From Maricaulis sp963976135 (GTDB lineage: Bacteria; Pseudomonadota; Alphaproteobacteria; Caulobacterales; Maricaulaceae): a stretch of DNA of 20,918 nucleotides. The notes below the pieces were generated by a model. The model saw only the letters and a program-made list of their open reading frames with translations. It was not told the origin of the DNA and searched no databases. Shown one piece after another: positions 20,131 to 20,918 of this stretch. The position numbers were made by a program, and so were the translations under genes. Each line of letters begins with the position of its first letter. The stretch's first letter is position 1. Where the stretch lies: assembly GCF_963976135.1 (NCBI RefSeq), contig NZ_CAXBKN010000055.1, positions 1 through 20,918 of the forward strand. Direction: 5' to 3'.

Positions 20131-20823
20131 CTAGCCGCCGAAGGATTGGGAGATGGTGAAGACGAAGCTGTCATCGCCACCATCGGACAGGGAGTGATAA
20201 CGCACATCCCAGCCAAGCGTCTGCAACACCGTGCCCGAGACGCCGATCTGGTAATCCTCGTAGTCGGCAGCGGGAAGGTCGTCGAATGTGCTGGCCGCGA
20301 TGCGGGCATCAATGGCGACACCGGCCGGAAATTCATAGGCGAGACCGGTTTCGAGATAGGTTGCCGAACCGCTCTCGAGATAGAAATCCGGCGACCAGGA
20401 GAGTTTCGCATCCCAGGCCAGTGGGCCGAGCGCGTGACCGACACCGGCATAGATTTCCCAGAAATTCTGGTCACCTCCGGCACTGGGACTATCGGGATAG
20501 CCGTAGAAGATGCCGCCGATATCGAGATCCCAGCTGCCGAGCGTCGTGGCATAGCCGCCATAGAGGTCGAGTTCCATGGTGGTGTCGTCGCCGAAATCGA
20601 CGCTTGAGCCCCAGACACCGGCATATAGCCCGCTGTCGTCAGCGACATCGAAACCGCCGGAAATGGCCGGACCGCCATCGGTCTGGGTGACGCCGCGGAA
20701 GATATAATCGGATGTCAGGGCAATATTGCCCTCAACCGTTTGCGCCGAGGCTGTGGCTGCGACCGTCGTGCCCAACAGGGCCGCGAGGGCCAGGCTGGCG
20801 AATTTTGCATTGGCTGTTTTCAT
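20131..20823 (-). CDS. TorF-family putative outer-membrane porin
   Basis: 230 residues with a signal peptide (MKTANAKFASLALAALLG, cleavage after ASA27). The mature part begins EGNIALTSDYIFRGVTQTDG, the hallmark of the TorF family (SDY-x-FRG-x-[ST]), followed by alternating aromatic beta-strands with many Tyr, Trp and Gly, such as GLYAGVWGSSVDFGDD and EIYAGVGHALGPLAWD. Length fits the family. It is predicted to be a small outer-membrane barrel; its transported solute is not established. GAGGAG lies about 8 nt before the ATG and a 12-bp hairpin lies a little further up. In several alphaproteobacteria I recall such genes beside P-II and ammonium-transporter genes; the window ends before that can be seen. 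It converges with the protease/lipoprotein pair. Confidence 0.9.
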   Translation of the reverse strand: MKTANAKFASLALAALLGTTVAATASAQTVEGNIALTSDYIFRGVTQTDGGPAISGGFDVADDSGLYAGVWGSSVDFGDDTTMELDLYGGYATTLGSWDLDIGGIFYGYPDSPSAGGDQNFWEIYAGVGHALGPLAWDAKLSWSPDFYLESGSATYLETGLAYEFPAGVAIDARIAASTFDDLPAADYEDYQIGVSGTVLQTLGWDVRYHSLSDGGDDSFVFTISQSFGG

Positions 20824-20854
20824 GACAATTACTCCTCAAAGGTTTTCTGTGCTG

Positions 20855-20885
20855 GATCGCGGCCGCCTTTGATGCGGCCGGGATC
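20855..20885. promoter_or_regulatory. GC-rich hairpin in the porin leader region
   Basis: Arms 20855-20866 and 20874-20885 pair at 11 of 12 positions around a 7-nt loop (CTTTGAT on the plus strand); the core is GCGGCC. It ends about 31 bp upstream of the porin ATG. No T-run follows, so it may be a leader structure of the porin mRNA, a protein-binding dyad, or the weak terminator of a gene beyond the window. Confidence 0.45.
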
Positions 20886-20918
20886 TGGGTGCTTCCGGTG
20901 CGCGCAAAGCGATCGGAG

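Overview
The window is about 20.9 kb of GC-rich DNA (roughly 60-65 % GC by eye) from a Gram-negative bacterium. The gene content suggests an alphaproteobacterium of the Caulobacterales/Maricaulales type: a long TonB-dependent receptor, a TorF-type porin, an alphaproteobacterial-style GltD and a PYROXD2-like flavoprotein. The organism call is inference from gene style, not from a marker gene. No rRNA, tRNA, CRISPR array, insertion sequence or phage gene was seen.

Left part (1-9587): two divergent gene groups meet at a 36-bp gap (4194-4229). Leftward run a cytoplasmic-type alpha/beta hydrolase, a TonB-dependent receptor and a membrane-anchored alpha/beta hydrolase cut by the window edge. Rightward run a TetR repressor, a PaaG-like crotonase, an acyl-CoA synthetase, a MaoC hydratase, a shortened MaoC-like protein without the catalytic motif, and, after a 55-bp gap, a PYROXD2-like FAD oxidoreductase. 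Most joints are 4-nt stop/start overlaps. The 36-bp gap carries a 17-bp inverted repeat that could be the TetR operator. Together this reads as a regulated uptake and degradation locus: outer-membrane import, ester or ring hydrolysis, CoA activation, then beta-oxidation-like steps. The substrate cannot be read from the sequence.

Middle part (9595-16172): housekeeping nitrogen and phosphate metabolism on the minus strand. gltD (TTG start) overlaps gltB by ATGA, and ppa (inorganic pyrophosphatase) follows after a 93-bp gap with strong hairpins. A well-formed sigma-70-type promoter for gltDB (TTGCTA, 17 bp, TATAAT) lies in the AT-rich divergent gap.

Right part (16522-20823): a secreted zinc metalloprotease (HEVGHTIGLMHN) is coupled by GTGA to a predicted lipoprotein beta-propeller with six Asp-box motifs. 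Convergent to it is a TorF-family porin, with a hairpin terminator between them and a strong hairpin in the porin leader region.
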